A stretch of DNA of 64,000 nt from Paludibacteraceae bacterium (GCA_017551025.1 JAFZNG010000009.1:62001-126000), one strand, 5' to 3'; counted from the first letter of the stretch, positions 53,359 through 61,769 are shown. Notes: generated from the letters alone by a model not told the origin. Made by a program: numbers and translations.

Positions 53359-54069
53359 TTAGTGCTGTTTCTTGGGTGCAAAGAGCATAAGGATGTTCAG
53401 CGCTACGTACCAGATAATACAAGCGGCACCGCTGAAGAAGGCAAACTCGATATGCTTGGTAAGACAAGCCTTCAGGATACAGAAACCGATGAGTACCACG
53501 CATCCGCAGAGGAAGAGGATAACGGTCATCTTATCGCGACGGAAGGACTTGAAGCTGAAGAACGGTATTTCGGCGTTCAGCAGATAGCAACTCAAGAGCG
53601 AGAGCGCGAGCAGTAGCCAAGCCATCCAATCGTAGGCTAACATTGCGTAGGGCATGGCGCAAATACCACCCCAGAAGATGGCATTGGCCGGTGTGGCCAG
53701 TCCGATGAAACTGTCGTGCTGACGCTCATCCACGTTGAACTTGGCCAGGCGGAGAGCAGAGAAAGCGGCCATGAGCAGGGCGATAGCGGCCCACCAGCCG
53801 AGAAGCGGCTTGAGATAGCAGAAGAGCAACATAGCCGGCGCAAGACCGAAGGTAATATCATCGGCCAGCGAGTCGAGTTGAACGCCGATAGGACTCGGAG
53901 CCTTGAGCAGGCGTGCACTCAGTCCGTCGAAGAAATCGAAGAAGGCGCCCAGCAAGATGAATACAAAGGCATACAGAAAAGCGTACTGCGTAGCCATGAA
54001 AACTGCGACTGCTCCGCAAAGGAGATTGCAACTCGTAATCGCGTCCGGAATAATTCGTCGGATATTCAT
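53359..54069 (-). CDS. pssA: CDP-diacylglycerol--serine O-phosphatidyltransferase
   Basis: 236 residues, polytopic membrane enzyme that makes phosphatidylserine, precursor of phosphatidylethanolamine. The CDP-alcohol phosphotransferase motif reads DGLSARLLKAPSPIGVQLDS-L-ADD, with the D/D/D metal residues. The start at 54069 overlaps the edge of a heptamer array (CAT within it). Usually found with psd; no psd gene in this window. Confidence 0.92.
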   Translation of the reverse strand: MNIRRIIPDAITSCNLLCGAVAVFMATQYAFLYAFVFILLGAFFDFFDGLSARLLKAPSPIGVQLDSLADDITFGLAPAMLLFCYLKPLLGWWAAIALLMAAFSALRLAKFNVDERQHDSFIGLATPANAIFWGGICAMPYAMLAYDWMAWLLLALSLLSCYLLNAEIPFFSFKSFRRDKMTVILFLCGCVVLIGFCILKACLTKHIEFAFFSGAACIIWYVALNILMLFAPKKQH

Positions 54070-54102
54070 AAATTAAAAATTAAAAATTATGAATTATAAA
54101 TT
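54068..54102. repeat. heptamer array, unit AAAAATT
   Basis: ATAAATT, AAAAATT, AAAAATT, ATGAATT, ATAAATT fill the whole gap between the AmpG-like stop and the pssA start, touching both. Confidence 0.9.
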
Positions 54103-55426
54103 AGTTCAGTCGTTTGTGGACAAAATAGGTGATTGCAAAGGTGGTTATACTACAAGTGTTGGCAATCCAGAAGAACGAGGTATAACCTACCGCCTGCTCG
54201 ATATATCCGGCCACAAAGCCAGGAATCATCATCGAGAGTGCCATAAAGGCGGTACAGATGGCATAGTGCGAGGTCTTGTACTTGCCTTCCGAGAAATACA
54301 TCATATACATCATATAGGCGGTGAAGCCGAATCCGTAACCGAATTGCTCGAAGCTGACGGCGGTGCCAATGAGCCAAAGCGAGTCGGGTTGCGCCATACT
54401 GAGGTAGCAATAGACGAAACTCGGCAGCGTCAGGGCAGCTGCCATGAGCCAGATAGAGCGTTTCAGTCCGCGGCGCGAGATGAATATACCGCCCAGGATA
54501 CCGCCCAGCAGCAGGAAGATGACGCCGATCGTGCCATAAAGCAGGCCGACTGTGTCGGTGCTGAGTGCCAGACCGCCACCTATGATCTGTCCCTCACGCA
54601 CAAAGGCTTCGCGGGCATCGACTAGAAAGGGCTGGCTCAGTTTGACCAGGAATCCTTCGCTAAGGCGGTAGAAGAGCATAAAGGCGATAGCCAGTCCTAC
54701 GCCGGGCTTGGTGAAGAAGGTACGGAAAGCCTCTCGCAGTTCGCGGCCTACGGCGGCCAATTGTTTGTCGTCGGCGGTTTTCTCTTCCTCAGCGCGGGGC
54801 AGGAAGAAACTGTGATAAAGCGTTACAAGCAGCAGAATGCCGCAGGTAGCACCCATGGTTACTTGCCAAGACAGCGGGATATTACCGGTGCGGTTCTCGA
54901 TATAGCCGGCGATATAGACCAACACACCCTGCGAGAAGACGGCGGCGATGCGATAGAACGTAGAGCGAATGCCAACAAAGGCGGCCTGACTCTTTGTGTC
55001 GTGCGCCAGCATATAGTAGCCGTCGGCAGCTATGTCGTGGGTAGCTGAGGCAAAGGCGGCGATGATGAAAAAGATGAGGGTCCAGCGGAACAGGCCTACA
55101 GAAGTCTGCTTAGCCGCAATCATCTGTGCATCAGGGTGGGGCAGCGTGACTACCAGCAACAGACACAGCACGGTCAGTAGCGCCTGCATCGCTATGATCC
55201 ACCAGCGTTTGGTGCGGATAACATCCACAAACGGACTCCAAAGACCCTTCAGGAACCACGGGAAGTAGAGTAGCGTCGTGAAGAACGCCAACTGGCCGTT
55301 AGGCACACCCATCTTGGCGAATAACATCACCGAGATACTATTCACCAGGAAATAGGGGATGCCTTCCGTGAAGTATAGCGTCGGCACCCAAGCCCATGGA
55401 CTAATATGTCTGCTTTTTCCTTTCAC
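54101..55426 (-). CDS. AmpG-like MFS transporter
   Basis: 441 residues, about 12 membrane helices, MFS fold. The N-terminus WVPTLYFTEGIPYFLVNSIS and LKGLWSPFVDVIRTKRWW match AmpG/PAT-type permeases that import anhydro-muropeptides for wall recycling. The start is a GTG at 55426 inside a heptamer array; no ATG fits. No separate promoter was recognised, so transcription may come from the upstream folding-factor gene past its hairpin. Substrate inferred from family. Confidence 0.85.
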   Translation of the reverse strand: MKGKSRHISPWAWVPTLYFTEGIPYFLVNSISVMLFAKMGVPNGQLAFFTTLLYFPWFLKGLWSPFVDVIRTKRWWIIAMQALLTVLCLLLVVTLPHPDAQMIAAKQTSVGLFRWTLIFFIIAAFASATHDIAADGYYMLAHDTKSQAAFVGIRSTFYRIAAVFSQGVLVYIAGYIENRTGNIPLSWQVTMGATCGILLLVTLYHSFFLPRAEEEKTADDKQLAAVGRELREAFRTFFTKPGVGLAIAFMLFYRLSEGFLVKLSQPFLVDAREAFVREGQIIGGGLALSTDTVGLLYGTIGVIFLLLGGILGGIFISRRGLKRSIWLMAAALTLPSFVYCYLSMAQPDSLWLIGTAVSFEQFGYGFGFTAYMMYMMYFSEGKYKTSHYAICTAFMALSMMIPGFVAGYIEQAVGYTSFFWIANTCSITTFAITYFVHKRLN

Positions 55427-55440
55427 CTTTCACTTTAATT
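55413..55440. repeat. heptamer array, unit CTTTCAC, over the transporter start
   Basis: CTTTTTC, CTTTCAC, CTTTCAC, TTTAATT. The GTG start codon of the AmpG-like gene lies within it. Confidence 0.8.
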
Positions 55441-55449
55441 TAGCGCAAA

Positions 55450-55477
55450 GGAGAGCCACCCGGAAGGGTTACTCTCC
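55450..55477 (-). terminator. hairpin after the PpiD-like gene
   Basis: GGAGAG-CC-ACCC stem with GGAA loop paired to GGGT-TA-CTCTCC, followed on the minus strand by TTTG. Possibly a partial terminator. Confidence 0.65.
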
Positions 55478-55520
55478 TTATTATATTCACGCACGCGCGC
55501 AGGCATGTTGGTTGTTCGGA

Positions 55521-57428
55521 TTAATAGAACATGCCGCGGTTGTCCTTGATCTCGGCTTTGCGCTCCAGGATATTGAGTGCCTGGTAAGCGGCGTAAGCGT
55601 AGCGCTGCTGCAGGTTCTGCTTCTCAGCCTTGAGGTCCATCTTAGCGGCACCCGGAGCTTTCATCTTAGCGGTGGTCTTTACAACCAGCACACCTTGGTT
55701 ACCCTCGATCGGTTCGCTCACGGTGTTGACAGCCTGTGCAAGGGCGGTACCCAGAGCGGCAGGTTCTACGCCGGCGTTGCCGAAGAGATAACTCGAGAGC
55801 GTGATACTGTCGGCATTAGCTACCTCGGCGTTAGCAATCTTAGCTGCCTCGGCGAGGGTCTTGCCGGCGAGTTGCTCACGGAGTTGAGCTGCTTTCTTGC
55901 GGTTGATGAGTTCCGGACGAAGCTGTGCGGCAGCTTTCTCGAGCGATACATAGTCGCCGTCGTTGATCTCAACGAGTACGGCTACTACGAACTGGTCGCC
56001 ACACTCCATGACGTCACTTACAGTACCCTCTTCCTCGGTTTGGAAAGCCCAGCGAACGACTTCGCGGCTCTGGGGCAGTTGACCTACGGTATGGGCGGAA
56101 GCGAGCAGATTAGCCTGCGGCATTACGGTCAGACCGTCTTTCTCAGCAGCCTCACGGAAGGCTTCTTCGGTCTTGTTGTTAACAGCAAACTGCTTAGCAA
56201 CCTGATAGTTGGCATTGTGGGACTTGCTCGACGGACGTACCTCTACCTTGAGGACAGCCAGTTCGACTTTGCGGGTCGGGGTGGTTAGCGAGTCTACGGT
56301 GCATTCGATCACACCGGCCTGGTTGGTGAAGGTAAACGACTGACCTACAGGGGTCTTGTCGATGCTATCCTTGAGGTTCTGCGGCAGTTCTTCCAGACGT
56401 ACCCACTGCTCCTGAGCCGGCGTGGTGGTATCGCCCTGGAGGCGCATGCTGAACTTCACGGAGTCGGAAGTATAGTAGTTGCACTTCACGATACGCGCCA
56501 TAGCGTAGGTGTTGTCAGCAAACTCGATATCGGTGAAGGCACCCTGCTGTACGTTAGCGCCAAAGGCGAAATCCTTGTACTCCTCCGGTACGGTAACCGA
56601 CGAGTACTCGGCCTGCTCGTACATCAGACCGCTCTTGGGATCGATGTCACGCTTGATATACTCGAGCGTATCTACGCCGTTGTTCTGGAAAGCCGGTTGC
56701 GCAGCCTTCATAGCTTTCTCAGCGTCCTCGAAGTCTTGCTTCGACGGTGCGTCAGCGAAGAGCACATAGGCGATTTCGCGGTTGGGTTTCTGCTTGAAGA
56801 GATGCTTACGCTCCTTGTAGAGGGCTTTCAGTTCGCTGTCGCTCACCTCGATGGTGCTATCGGCGATAGCGGAGTAGGGAGCCAGTACGTACTGCGCGTT
56901 CGCCATATTGGTGCGCGCTTCGTAAGCGAACTCAGCATCCAGTTTGTTCGGACGGATGAGGCTCTGTACCAGGGTCTGGTATTTCTGCTGGAGGTTGCCT
57001 ACATAGATGCTCTTGCGGAAAGCAGGGCTCTCGAGGAACTCCTCACGCAGGTTTTCTTTGTTGCGCTCAACTACCTGGTCGATTTCCTCGTCGGTAACGG
57101 CCATACCGATCTTCTCGGCTTGTGCGGTCAGCAGTTTGTCGAGCAACATTTGTTGCCAAACCTGCTCGCGGATCTGAACGGTGGTCTCTTCGTCGAAATT
57201 GCTACGGTTGTACTGAATCTCCAGTAGGCGGGTGGTCTCGTCGATCATGTTCTGGTAATCCTCGGGCGTAATGTCCTGACCGTTGATGACGGCCACCTTA
57301 CGGTTGCGGAGGTTCCAGAAGCTGCTACCGGAGTTGATGGCATCTCCAAGGATGAATGCCAACATAGCGAGACCCACAATGATCAGCAGGAGTGCGCCAT
57401 GATTTCTAATTTTTTGTAGTGTTGCCAT
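55521..57428 (-). CDS. PpiD/SurA-like periplasmic folding factor with reduced parvulin domain
   Basis: 635 residues. An N-terminal membrane anchor (about 11-30) and SurA_N-like chaperone domain (VAVINGQDITPEDYQNMIDE onward) match Bacteroidota peptidyl-prolyl isomerases of about 700 residues. The region where a parvulin domain should be (about residues 315-395) is much shorter: after DSVKFSMRLQ there is no clear parvulin helix-loop with the usual active site. The chaperone role may persist without isomerase activity. Own promoter; monocistronic or reading into the AmpG-like gene. Confidence 0.86.
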   Translation of the reverse strand: MATLQKIRNHGALLLIIVGLAMLAFILGDAINSGSSFWNLRNRKVAVINGQDITPEDYQNMIDETTRLLEIQYNRSNFDEETTVQIREQVWQQMLLDKLLTAQAEKIGMAVTDEEIDQVVERNKENLREEFLESPAFRKSIYVGNLQQKYQTLVQSLIRPNKLDAEFAYEARTNMANAQYVLAPYSAIADSTIEVSDSELKALYKERKHLFKQKPNREIAYVLFADAPSKQDFEDAEKAMKAAQPAFQNNGVDTLEYIKRDIDPKSGLMYEQAEYSSVTVPEEYKDFAFGANVQQGAFTDIEFADNTYAMARIVKCNYYTSDSVKFSMRLQGDTTTPAQEQWVRLEELPQNLKDSIDKTPVGQSFTFTNQAGVIECTVDSLTTPTRKVELAVLKVEVRPSSKSHNANYQVAKQFAVNNKTEEAFREAAEKDGLTVMPQANLLASAHTVGQLPQSREVVRWAFQTEEEGTVSDVMECGDQFVVAVLVEINDGDYVSLEKAAAQLRPELINRKKAAQLREQLAGKTLAEAAKIANAEVANADSITLSSYLFGNAGVEPAALGTALAQAVNTVSEPIEGNQGVLVVKTTAKMKAPGAAKMDLKAEKQNLQQRYAYAAYQALNILERKAEIKDNRGMFY

Positions 57429-57508
57429 TTTGTATATTTAATTTATTATATACGGTATAAAATGCGCTTTTCGTGGGGATGTATTCTCATTTCACCATAA
57501 AAAGCGTG

Positions 57509-57539
57509 CAAAGGTACAACTTTTTTTTGGATTGTGCAA
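57509..57539 (-). promoter_or_regulatory. promoter of the PpiD-like gene
   Basis: -33 TTG at 57539-57537, 20 nt, -7 TACCTTTG at 57516-57509. Confidence 0.82.
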
Positions 57540-57573
57540 ATTTTACAGCGTTTTTCTTTGAAAAAACGTGTTT

Positions 57574-58014
57574 TTAGGGTTTGTCGGGACTAGATTTCTT
57601 GAGTTCGGCGAGTTGATTGCGCACCATAGCCCGCACGAAAGCATCGAAACGGATATAGCGTTTGCGGGTCTTGGTCTTTTTGTCGTAGGAGGCATAGGGA
57701 TCGGGTTTTGAACCTCGAGTACGGGGAAGTTGGGCTTCGAAGCGTTTGGTCCAGTAGGCGACGCCTTCATCCGATTCCAGTTCGCGGGCCGCAATATAGC
57801 TGGCTTTGCCCCATAGTTGTTGGTTACGGAGTTCGTCTTTTCGGGCAGGTGTCTTGTTCCAATCGCGGGGTTTGGTGATGTCATATGTCTCGGGGTGTGC
57901 AAAGCCCAAGAAGCGTCCGGAAGCATCTTTGAACTTTTTCTGGCGGTGAATACGTCCGGGAGAGGTGGCTCCGTGTACTTCCTCGACAAGTGTGTTGTAT
58001 TTGATGAGTGCCAT
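57574..58014 (-). CDS. small basic protein, unknown
   Basis: 146 residues from the chosen ATG (MALIKYNTLVEEVHG). Basic, hydrophilic, no signal or membrane part. The N-terminal segment resembles a small Bacteroidota protein type starting with MALIxY and containing VEEVHG; no function known. In-frame GTG at 58074 is less likely. The leader is about 165 nt long and holds an 11-bp repeat array. An overlapping frame at 57543-57989 is rejected. Confidence 0.7.
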   Translation of the reverse strand: MALIKYNTLVEEVHGATSPGRIHRQKKFKDASGRFLGFAHPETYDITKPRDWNKTPARKDELRNQQLWGKASYIAARELESDEGVAYWTKRFEAQLPRTRGSKPDPYASYDKKTKTRKRYIRFDAFVRAMVRNQLAELKKSSPDKP

Positions 58015-58068
58015 AAGGGGTTGATTTTTAGTGTTGTAAGGGTTTCTGAGATTGCGGATAGTGTATTG

Positions 58069-58112
58069 AATCACATATTAATCACGTATTAATCACCTGT
58101 TAATAGCCTATT
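58069..58112. repeat. 11-bp tandem repeat in a leader
   Basis: Four units: AATCACATATT, AATCACGTATT, AATCACCTGTT, AATAGCCTATT. Different period from the heptamer arrays. Confidence 0.8.
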
Positions 58113-58183
58113 AGACCCCATGCGCAGGCCCTGTATTTTCATGGGATAGCGAGGAATCAATGGCGGGTTTCCGAAATCGAGTG

Positions 58184-58214
58184 CAAAGGTACGAAAAATA
58201 ATTGAGATATGCAA
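58184..58214 (-). promoter_or_regulatory. promoter of the gene at 57574
   Basis: -33 TTG at 58214-58212, 20 nt, -7 TACCTTTG at 58191-58184. Confidence 0.8.
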
Positions 58215-58271
58215 ATTTATTTGCATTTTTTTCATAAACTCACCATATATAGTAGCGAGTATGTTTTAGAA

Positions 58272-58309
58272 AACAAGAACCTACCGACACACGTATATGC
58301 CGGTAGGTT
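58272..58309 (-). terminator. terminator of the OB-fold lipoprotein gene
   Basis: 9-bp stem AACCTACCG/CGGTAGGTT (58278-58309), T-rich on the minus strand. Confidence 0.75.
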
Positions 58310-58339
58310 AGGAGAAAATAGTGTGGGTAGGAACTGATG

Positions 58340-59239
58340 TTATTGTTCCGGTAATTCGAGGATCTCGACGTCGCCGTTTTTGATCTCGGCGATGGTGCCG
58401 TTGTAGTTCATCAGGTTGCCGGTCAGACGAATCTTAGCACCTACGGGGACAGCCTCGCTGTTCGGTACGTTGCACCAGTATGCCTCCAGTACCTTACCAC
58501 CCGTCTTGGTGTCGTCGATCCAGAACCATTTCTGCTGGCCGCTGCTAATCGTAGCGTCGTAGCCTGCGGATTGTACGTAGCCTTCTACTACGTAGATGTC
58601 GCGGCTCGTAGCGCCCGAACTGAGTGCCAATGCGGCTGCCTTGGCCTCGGCGCAAGTAGCGTGAATGGTATCGATGGGCAGCAGATCCTGCTCGAAGACC
58701 TGGTTGAAGTGCTCGTTGTTGGAAGCTACGGTCCAGCAGTTGCCCGAACTCTTATAAACGCCGCTATAGTTGGTAATCTTACATTTGACAACTACGAAGT
58801 CGCCGATGACGATGGCTTCCTTATCCGGCAGCTTGGCACCATTGGGTCCCATGATACGGTAGCAGTAGAAGAGTTTGCTGCTCAGTCCGTCGTTGCGGGC
58901 GCTAAGGTAAGCGAAGTCGTTGCCGTATTTGGCGAAGTCAGTCTTGGCACGTTGCTCCTCGTTGAAGCTGTTTACCCAGCCCTTGATAAAATACGTCTCT
59001 GTGGTGGTCTCGCCGGATTTGAGTTTCTTGGCAATCTGTACGGCTTCGTACACGTTGATTGTACCTTCGGGCAGCACAAATCCCTCGGGATCGGGCGTAG
59101 GATCCGGATCGGCGATCGTAGGCATCGAGTCGGGGATATTCGAGTTGTTGGTACCCGGAGCGTCAATGTAGGGTTTTTCGTCGCAGCCGGCAAACAGGAG
59201 CGCCAGCGCAATAGTCGGAATAAAGAAATACTTCTTCAT
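58340..59239 (-). CDS. OB-fold-type lipoprotein (DUF6359-like)
   Basis: 299 residues, lipobox LFAGC (C19), then a Pro/Asp-rich linker and two DUF6359-like OB-fold domains (about 60-190 with VYEAVQIAKKLKSGETTTE and YFIKGWV, and 195-298 with YVVEGYVQ and VPVGAKIRLTGNL). Such domains occur with nucleases in Bacteroidota and may bind nucleic acid. Anchored to the outer membrane. Own promoter and terminator, so a single-gene unit. Family assignment is by recognition only. Confidence 0.75.
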   Translation of the reverse strand: MKKYFFIPTIALALLFAGCDEKPYIDAPGTNNSNIPDSMPTIADPDPTPDPEGFVLPEGTINVYEAVQIAKKLKSGETTTETYFIKGWVNSFNEEQRAKTDFAKYGNDFAYLSARNDGLSSKLFYCYRIMGPNGAKLPDKEAIVIGDFVVVKCKITNYSGVYKSSGNCWTVASNNEHFNQVFEQDLLPIDTIHATCAEAKAAALALSSGATSRDIYVVEGYVQSAGYDATISSGQQKWFWIDDTKTGGKVLEAYWCNVPNSEAVPVGAKIRLTGNLMNYNGTIAEIKNGDVEILELPEQ

Positions 59240-59286
59240 GATATGTGATTTTAATGATTATTTGCTGTTTTTACCAAATTTGGGTG

Positions 59287-59317
59287 CAAAGGTACATAAA
59301 ATTCTTCACGCGTGCAA
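59287..59317 (-). promoter_or_regulatory. promoter of the OB-fold lipoprotein gene
   Basis: -33 TTG at 59317-59315, 20 nt, -7 TACCTTTG at 59294-59287. Confidence 0.82.
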
Positions 59318-59365
59318 GTTTTCGTGCATAAAAAATACTTTTTTTTATAAAAATAGTGAAAAAAT

Positions 59366-59396
59366 TTGCGTATTTCGTAAAAAAGTCGTAACTTTG
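59366..59396 (+). promoter_or_regulatory. promoter of infC-rpmI-rplT
   Basis: -33 TTG at 59366-59368, 20 nt, -7 TAACTTTG at 59389-59396; leader about 70 nt. Confidence 0.82.
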
Positions 59397-59459
59397 CACG
59401 CTTTTTCGATGGTGGGGTATATTGTGCCCGCGCGAGAAGCAAAATAAATAACCATATTT

Positions 59460-59485
59460 AGGAGGAAAAAACTATAGGAACAATT
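59460..59485 (+). promoter_or_regulatory. strong Shine-Dalgarno before a non-ATG infC start
   Basis: AGGAGG at 59460-59465, 8 nt before ATA (59474) and 17 nt before ATT (59483), both in the infC frame. Strong SD sites are rare in this window; IF-3 genes use rare starts for self-control. Confidence 0.6.
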
Positions 59486-60031
59486 CCCAACAAACCGCGT
59501 CCGCGTGGCGGTCGTGTGATCAAAGAAATGCCCAACCGAATCAACGAGAAGATTGTGGGCGTTCGTGAAGTTCGTCTCGTAGGCGACAATGTAGAACAAG
59601 GCATCTACTCGTACCAGGAGGCTATCCGTATAGCCGACGACCAGAACCTGGACCTGGTGGAGATCTCTCCCAATGCGGAGCCGCCTGTTTGTCGAATTGT
59701 AGACTATCAGAAATTCCTCTACGCCAAGAAGAAGAAGGAGAAAGAAGCGAAGGCTAATCAGAAGAAGCAGGAGGTCAAGGAGATCCGTTTCGGACCGCAA
59801 ACCGACGACCACGACTACAACTTCAAGCTCAAGCATGCGCAAGGTTTCCTCAAGGAAGGCAACAAGGTGAAGGCTTATGTGTTCTTCCGCGGACGTTCGA
59901 TTGTCTTCAAGGAGCAGGGTGAACTGCTGCTGGCTCGTTTTGCCGAGGATCTGGCCGAAGTAGGTCGTCCGGAGGCGATGCCGAAGTTGGAGGGCAAGCG
60001 AATGATCCTCTTCCTGGCGCCGAAGAAGTAA
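59474..60031 (+). CDS. infC: translation initiation factor IF-3
   Basis: IF-3 binds the 30S subunit and checks start codons. The N-terminal domain has [19 protein letters not shown], and the C-terminal domain ends [13 protein letters not shown]; all expected. No ATG exists at the expected N-terminus. Upstream in frame are ATA (59474) and ATT (59483), the former well placed for the AGGAGG site; downstream GTG at 59516 and ATG at 59528 would shorten the N-terminal segment. A rare AUA/AUU start fits the known self-regulation of infC. ATA is my choice, with moderate certainty. Leads the infC-rpmI-rplT operon. Confidence 0.9.
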   Translation: MGTIPNKPRPRGGRVIKEMPNRINEKIVGVREVRLVGDNVEQGIYSYQEAIRIADDQNLDLVEISPNAEPPVCRIVDYQKFLYAKKKKEKEAKANQKKQEVKEIRFGPQTDDHDYNFKLKHAQGFLKEGNKVKAYVFFRGRSIVFKEQGELLLARFAEDLAEVGRPEAMPKLEGKRMILFLAPKK

Positions 60032-60033
60032 TA

Positions 60034-60061
60034 ATGGCTAATGGCGAATGGCCAAAGGCTA
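60034..60061. repeat. heptamer array, unit ATGGCTA
   Basis: ATGGCTA, ATGGCGA, ATGGCCA, AAGGCTA just after the infC stop. Confidence 0.85.
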
Positions 60062-60097
60062 AAGTATAAAAAACCGTTCGAAGGCCTACCTTATAAG

Positions 60098-60114
60098 CGA
60101 CACCGTGTGTGTCG
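60098..60114 (+). promoter_or_regulatory. hairpin in the infC-rpmI gap
   Basis: CGACAC-CGTGT-GTGTCG stem-loop 47 nt before rpmI. Could be part of an L20-type leader; weak evidence. Confidence 0.3.
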
Positions 60115-60160
60115 GGCTGCCTGTCGGACGAATTATTAACACATTAAATTATTTAACAAA

Positions 60161-60358
60161 ATGCCAAAGGTAAAGACTAATTCCGGTGCAAAAAAGCGTT
60201 TCACGCTTACCGGAACCGGTAAAATCAAGCGTAAGCACGCTTTCAAAAGTCACATTTTGACCAAGAAAACAAAGAAACAAAAACGTAACCTGACGCACGT
60301 AGCTATCGTAGATCACGCTAACGTTCGTTCGGTACGCGAAATGCTTCTGCTCCGCTAA
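60161..60358 (+). CDS. rpmI: 50S ribosomal protein L35
   Basis: 65 residues, the standard basic small protein ([18 protein letters not shown]). Lies between infC and rplT, the conserved order in most bacteria. Binds 23S rRNA in the large subunit. Confidence 0.98.
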   Translation: MPKVKTNSGAKKRFTLTGTGKIKRKHAFKSHILTKKTKKQKRNLTHVAIVDHANVRSVREMLLLR

Positions 60359-60391
60359 TTGTCTAACCACCAAAACTAAAGTTTAACAACT

Positions 60392-60739
60392 ATGCCAAGA
60401 TCAGTAAATCACGTTGCTTCGCGCAACCGTCGTAAGAAGATCATGAGCCTCACACGAGGCAATTTTGGTGGACGCGCAAATGTGTGGACAGTTGCCAAAA
60501 ACACTTGGGAGAAAGGTCTCCAGTATGCTTATCGCGATCGTAAGAACAAAAAGCGCACGTTCCGTGCTCTCTGGATCCAGCGTATCAACGCTGCTGCTCG
60601 CCTCGAGGGTCTGAGCTACAGCCAGTTGATGGGTGGTCTGAAGAAAGCAGGTGTGGTTATCAACCGTAAGGTCCTCGCTGACCTCGCTATGAACCAGCCG
60701 GCAGCATTCAAGGCTATCGTTAAGAAAGCTAAGATCTAA
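60392..60739 (+). CDS. rplT: 50S ribosomal protein L20
   Basis: 115 residues, basic, with the [17 protein letters not shown] start and the [15 protein letters not shown] core. Assembly-initiating protein of the large subunit and, in other bacteria, a translational repressor of this operon. Confidence 0.98.
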   Translation: MPRSVNHVASRNRRKKIMSLTRGNFGGRANVWTVAKNTWEKGLQYAYRDRKNKKRTFRALWIQRINAAARLEGLSYSQLMGGLKKAGVVINRKVLADLAMNQPAAFKAIVKKAKI

Positions 60740-60766
60740 ACAAGTCTTACGAAGACAGAAAAAAAT

Positions 60767-60793
60767 TAGGCTTCCGCGAGGAAGCCTATTTTG
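60767..60793. terminator. bidirectional terminator after rplT
   Basis: TAGGCTTCC-GCGA-GGAAGCCTA stem with T runs on both strands, serving rplT and the convergent PCMD-like gene. Confidence 0.85.
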
Positions 60794-60832
60794 TTATCTG
60801 GTTATCTGGTCAACTGGTCAACTAGTAAACTA
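60793..60832. repeat. octamer array, unit GTTATCTG/GTCAACTG
   Basis: Five 8-bp units: GTTATCTG twice, GTCAACTG, GTCAACTA, GTAAACTA. Period 8 instead of 7; supplies the stop codon of the PCMD-like gene. Confidence 0.85.
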
Positions 60833-61769
60833 GTCTTATATTATCCACCCAGAGGGTGTTGCCGATACAGCCGGTGAAGGGCGGCAGGCAACCGGATGAT
60901 ATCATGATGATGATATGCGTTGGTTCCAGATCGTCGCGCCATCCTTTCTCCTCGATAAACACCATGCGGCCGGCTTTATTCTTGGCCTTGTGGGTCTTGC
61001 GGCTCAGCGCTTCCCAGGGTTTATAGTCGTTGCGGCCGGTAATATCGCCGTAGCGAATGTCGATACGATGGTTGTTTACCCAGTTCTTGGTGGTCTGGCT
61101 GATACGTTGCGAGGCGGTACCGACGCGGTAGGCAAAGATACGTCCGTTCTCTTCCCAACGGTGCTGGAGCAGCAGGGTGATCTGGGCGGCATCGCGGTCG
61201 TTAGGACGCTTGGTGGTCGTAGAACTGTTGGCAAAGATGACTTCGCCGTTGAGGATCTTCGCCTTGTAGTCGAGTATCATCGCCGTGGGACGTTTGCGGA
61301 AGGGCACGCCCATGTTGATCGCCGAACGCGGATCGGTGGTGAACTCCGAGGTCATCGGGTCGGCCGTCGTGCCGGTAAAGACGCATCCGGTAGCGACAGC
61401 ACTAAAATTGATGCCGATGGCGCTGATGGTATGGAGTTTTGTCTCCAGTTTACAGCAGTAGCCGTTACCGCGTTTCTCGGGTGTGGCCGTGACGGTGACG
61501 GTCTCAACGCCCAGCACTTTCGCATAGGAGTTGCTTGTGCTCCAGGGCGAATTGCCGCGTTTGGGCAGCGGGGTAGGACCGTTGATCTCTTCCTTGGGTC
61601 CGATAGCAAACAGGTCTTTGGTCTCGCCACCCAGGATAAACGATTCCTTGATATGACGAACGGCCCAGGAGTCGAAATTGCCGTAGGGCATCATTTCGAT
61701 TTTCTCTTGTGCGCATGCGAGCGTGCATGCACACGCGAACAATATATATAATACGATCGGTCGTTTCAT
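60822..61769 (-). CDS. secreted PCMD-like protein
   Basis: 315 residues with a signal peptide ending LACAQ. The PYGNFDSWAVRHIKES start and the PWSTSNSYAKVL segment followed by many beta strands resemble the PCMD (putative carbohydrate metabolism) domain of Bacteroidota surface proteins. Two cysteine pairs are possible in the mature part. It may bind or act on glycans; function unproven. The start overlaps the dapA stop as ATGA. Confidence 0.65.
   Translation of the reverse strand: MKRPIVLYILFACACTLACAQEKIEMMPYGNFDSWAVRHIKESFILGGETKDLFAIGPKEEINGPTPLPKRGNSPWSTSNSYAKVLGVETVTVTATPEKRGNGYCCKLETKLHTISAIGINFSAVATGCVFTGTTADPMTSEFTTDPRSAINMGVPFRKRPTAMILDYKAKILNGEVIFANSSTTTKRPNDRDAAQITLLLQHRWEENGRIFAYRVGTASQRISQTTKNWVNNHRIDIRYGDITGRNDYKPWEALSRKTHKAKNKAGRMVFIEEKGWRDDLEPTHIIIMISSGCLPPFTGCIGNTLWVDNIRLVY

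Larger units (their letters stand above)
58015..58339. other. 325-bp intergenic stretch
   Basis: Holds the leader, an 11-bp repeat array and promoter of the gene at 57574, then A/T-rich sequence, then the terminator of the gene at 58340. No credible gene is seen. Confidence 0.7.

Noticed and set aside
57431-57452. GTATAT/ATATAC inverted repeat just before the PpiD-like start
   Set aside because: Only 6 bp, A/T-only, with a 10-nt loop; likely chance in an A/T-rich leader.
57543-57989. 148-residue minus-strand frame overlapping the gene at 57574
   Set aside because: Proline/serine-rich composition without family features; the overlapping frame 57574-58014 has a promoter and protein-like composition.
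58069-58112. CRISPR-like array
   Set aside because: 11-bp units without spacers; no cas genes. None of the heptamer arrays has spacers either.
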